From: Ferdinandcohnia sp047246645
Lineage (GTDB): Bacteria > Bacillota > Bacilli > Bacillales > Bacillaceae_L
Assembly (NCBI RefSeq): GCF_047246645.1
Contig: NZ_JBFOKR010000011.1
Coordinates: 62,001 to 126,000 of the forward strand
Reading direction: 5' to 3'
DNA: 64,000 nt
Shown: positions 62,049 to 64,000 of the stretch, piece after piece
Layout: each line of letters begins with the position of its first letter
Position numbering within the stretch: the first letter of the stretch is position 1
The notes under the pieces: model-generated
What the model saw: the letters and a program-made list of their open reading frames with translations, nothing else
What the model was told of the DNA's origin: nothing
Database searches by the model: none
Made by a program: the position numbers and the translations under genes

Positions 62049-62079
62049 AAAAAAGCGAGACAATTTTGTCTCGCTTTTC
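62049..62079. terminator. Bidirectional terminator between menI and mrpG
   Basis: AAAAGCGAGACA pairs with TGTCTCGCTTTT across a 4-nt loop, with A/T tracts suited to both strands. Confidence 0.92.
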
Positions 62080-62451
62080 CTATTGGTTCATTTCTCTCTT
62101 CGTTGGTTGTTCTTTTAGTTTTAGGTCGTCCTGGCCACTTTTCTCCCAAAGTGGGACTTTCGAATTATAGGCAGCCCTACTAATTAAATGTCCTGCAACT
62201 GGTGATGTCATAAACACGAAAACAATCCCCAAGATTACTCGAGCATTCATGTATCCTTCAATTACCCAGAAGTACAAAAACGTACCCAACAAAATGGAGA
62301 GAACTCCTAGTGTTGCACTTTTTGAAGCAGCATGATTTCTTGTGTACACATCAGGAAGTCTTACTACACCGATAGCACTTAGAATACTAAGTAACGAGCC
62401 AAATAAGATGATGATCCCAAATAAGATTTCAAGAGTCTCTTTCACGCTCAA
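62080..62451 (-). CDS. mrpG: Na+/H+ antiporter subunit MrpG
   Basis: This 123-residue subunit of the Mrp cation/proton antiporter has three helices and the MnhG signature GVVRLPDVYTRNHAASKSATLG. The TTG start at 62451 is set by AAAGGAG six bases upstream. It overlaps mrpF by 23 bases. It is the last gene of the operon and ends at the shared terminator. Confidence 0.94.
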   Translation of the reverse strand: MSVKETLEILFGIIILFGSLLSILSAIGVVRLPDVYTRNHAASKSATLGVLSILLGTFLYFWVIEGYMNARVILGIVFVFMTSPVAGHLISRAAYNSKVPLWEKSGQDDLKLKEQPTKREMNQ

Positions 62452-62713
62452 TCACGACTCCTTTCTCAAGAAACTTCGAGAAAGCTACCGTCCCAACAAA
62501 GGCAACGATTGCAATTAATAAAATTACTTCAAGAAAGGAATTTGAACGTAATAGTATCGAAATGATAGCTGTGATTCCAATTAGGTTAATACCAATTGCA
62601 TCTAACGCTATAACTCTATCTGGTACTGATGGTCCTTTTACAACACGGTAGATGTAACCGACAGTTGAAGCCGATAAAAATAATAATGCAAAATGAAGTA
62701 ATGTATCAAACAT
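62429..62713 (-). CDS. mrpF: Na+/H+ antiporter subunit MrpF
   Basis: This 94-residue protein has three membrane helices and the MnhF segment VVKGPSVPDRVIALDAIG, whose conserved aspartate is thought to matter for ion transport. The ATG overlaps the mrpE stop by one base and has TGGAGGTGAG upstream. In other Bacillaceae the products of mrpA-G assemble into one large membrane complex. Confidence 0.94.
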   Translation of the reverse strand: MFDTLLHFALLFLSASTVGYIYRVVKGPSVPDRVIALDAIGINLIGITAIISILLRSNSFLEVILLIAIVAFVGTVAFSKFLEKGVVIERERDS

Positions 62714-63189
62714 TATCGGCTCACCTCCATTATTGCTTTCTCAAAAGTATTTTTTATAGAATGAATTGCATCATCAACATCCTTTAAGTCCATTGCATGG
62801 ACGTATAACAATTTCCGGTCATCCGATATGTCAACTACTAACGTTCCAGGAGTAAGCGTAATTAGATTTGCCAGCGTCATAATCTCCCAGTCTTTTTCTA
62901 ATTCAGTTGGTAATGCAAAGATTCCAGGAGTAATATCCAACTTTGGTTTAATAATGACTTTAAAAATTTCATAGTTGGATAAAATTAATTCTCTAATAAA
63001 AATTAATAACAACTTTACTAGGGCAAATACATTCCATAGGTAGAAGCGAGTCGGGAAATACCTTCGTAATACAAAAATAAGAAGCAACCCAATTAAATAT
63101 CCACCGAAAAAGGAACCAAAGTCATATGAATTGCCCAAAAACATCCAAGTAATCGCGATAAAAATATTAAGTAATAACTGCATTGCCAT
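62713..63189 (-). CDS. mrpE: Na+/H+ antiporter subunit MrpE
   Basis: This 158-residue MnhE subunit has two or three N-terminal membrane helices and a cytoplasmic C-terminal domain with the conserved LANLITLTPGTLVVDISDD stretch. Its ribosome site AAAGGAG lies inside the last codons of mrpD, five bases before which the mrpD stop ends, so translation is tightly coupled. Confidence 0.94.
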   Translation of the reverse strand: MAMQLLLNIFIAITWMFLGNSYDFGSFFGGYLIGLLLIFVLRRYFPTRFYLWNVFALVKLLLIFIRELILSNYEIFKVIIKPKLDITPGIFALPTELEKDWEIMTLANLITLTPGTLVVDISDDRKLLYVHAMDLKDVDDAIHSIKNTFEKAIMEVSR

Positions 63190-63194
63190 ATGAT

Positions 63195-64000
63195 CTACTC
63201 CTTTAATACAGCATGGATATAGAGTGATGGGTCTGTTAGAACTTCCGCCGCTTGACTAATATACGGATAGAACCACTCAGCACCAAATCCAAGTGCAATT
63301 GAGAGTGAAAGTAGAAGAGCGATTGGAAATAATAGGCCACGTGTGTTGCCTTTCTCTTCTTCTTTCCTAAGCTTTACTTCTCCCCAGAAACCATTTATAA
63401 ATATCTTCATTACAGAGTAAAGCACAAGTAAACTGGAGATAAGTATTGCTGCCACTAGTACGTAATGCTCTGTATGTAGACCACCCTGAACAATTAATAA
63501 CTTACCGATAAAACCGCTGAAAGGTGGTATTCCGGCAAGGGAAATCGTTGCGATAAAGAACATCCATCCTAAGTATGGGTGGTTTTTAATGAGTCCACCC
63601 ATCTGCTTTAAATTACTAGTCCCACTTATGACAACCATGGCTCCTACTAGTAAAAAGAGTGCAGCTTTAATTATCATGTCGTGAATAAGATAAAAAATTG
63701 AGCCAGTCAATGATGTTGTAGTAAACGTTGCGATTCCAATTAAGATGACTCCAACCGCTGTTAAAATATTATAGATAATAATTTTTTTAACATCCCAATG
63801 GGCAATTGCTCCAATAACCCCAACAACAATTGTGAGACCAGCCAGAATACCAATTATTGTGTGCGTAAATTCCGTATCGTGATGAAAGATGATTGTAAAT
63901 GTTCTTATGATTGAATATACTCCTACCTTGGTCAGTAAAGCACCAAATAACGCTGTAATAGGAGTGGGTGGTGCTTGATAAGAACTAGGCAGCCAGAAAA
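63195..64000 (-). CDS. mrpD: Na+/H+ antiporter subunit MrpD, 5' end outside window
   Basis: The C-terminal ~268 codons of MrpD, open from the window edge, show the proton-antiporter/NuoM-type core: LPSSYQAPPTPITALFGALLTKVG, HDMIIKAALFLLVGA and SLAGIPPFSGFIGKL, with the conserved lysines of the proton path. MrpD with MrpA is homologous to respiratory complex I pump subunits. The full protein is usually about 490 residues, so some 220 codons are missing. The rest of the operon (mrpA-C) should lie beyond 64000. Confidence 0.95.
   Translation of the reverse strand, partial: FWLPSSYQAPPTPITALFGALLTKVGVYSIIRTFTIIFHHDTEFTHTIIGILAGLTIVVGVIGAIAHWDVKKIIIYNILTAVGVILIGIATFTTTSLTGSIFYLIHDMIIKAALFLLVGAMVVISGTSNLKQMGGLIKNHPYLGWMFFIATISLAGIPPFSGFIGKLLIVQGGLHTEHYVLVAAILISSLLVLYSVMKIFINGFWGEVKLRKEEEKGNTRGLLFPIALLLSLSIALGFGAEWFYPYISQAAEVLTDPSLYIHAVLKE

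Noticed and set aside
63195..63710. A separate 171-residue gene at the mrpD position
   Set aside because: The frame stays open to the window edge and encodes MrpD sequence upstream of the internal TTG, so this is the 3' part of mrpD.

Overview
The window is chromosomal DNA from a low-GC, endospore-forming Bacillaceae (Bacillus sensu lato). Three things point to this. Gene order and content closely follow Bacillus subtilis blocks (fad-yus, met, suf, yun, yut, hom-thr, yui, mrp). Shine-Dalgarno sequences are strong, GTG/TTG starts are frequent and genes usually end in hairpin-plus-T terminators. Spore genes are present (lytH, yunB, yutH, a YhcN/YlaJ-type lipoprotein). I cannot name the species. 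No phage, complete insertion sequence, CRISPR array, rRNA or tRNA was seen.

Layout. 1-5.1 kb: end of the fatty acid oxidation operon (fadA, fadE), then yusI, gcvH, yusG, yusF, yusE. 5.1-11.3 kb: an MFS transporter, then two SAM (S-box) riboswitches controlling an O-acetylhomoserine sulfhydrylase and the methionine importer metNPQ. 12.3-17.8 kb: the sufCDSUB Fe-S assembly operon. 18.3-21.9 kb: yunF, yunD, yunC, yunB. 22-25.8 kb: a lysine riboswitch with an NhaC-type transporter, then an NSS transporter with a 35-residue MetS-like small subunit. 25.9-34.3 kb: lytH, lipA, the yut cluster and a 2-hydroxyacid dehydrogenase. 34.4-37.8 kb: the threonine operon hom-thrC-thrB. 37.8-46.2 kb: Fe-S and redox genes (yutI, yutM, yutJ, yumC, yumB), dapF and a four-LysM secreted protein. 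46.4-54.6 kb: the yui genes, a frameshifted cobalamin-binding-protein gene, pepA and bioY under two BirA-like operators. 54.6-61.4 kb: accessory and small genes, gndA, an SDR, a DedA protein and a PQQ-dehydrogenase-like lipoprotein. 61.4-64 kb: menI and, convergent to it, the end of the mrp Na+/H+ antiporter operon (mrpD-E-F-G).

The genes link functionally. SufCDSUB, YutI and YutM make and deliver Fe-S clusters. LipA, a user of those clusters, makes the lipoyl groups carried by GcvH. Sulfur and methionine supply is set by the two S-boxes, and aspartate-family synthesis (hom/thr, dapF, lysine transport) sits nearby. YumB and YutJ feed electrons from NADH, while Mrp uses the resulting proton gradient.

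The most unusual content is non-coding. Four intergenic tandem arrays have unrelated or only partly related sequences but the same unit length of about 52 bp. Three of them carry clear inverted repeats, and one shows an apparent compensatory base-pair change. In addition, a palindromic element upstream of yutE can fold in two mutually exclusive ways, and a hairpin-rich element resembling an IS200/IS605 end forms the menI leader.
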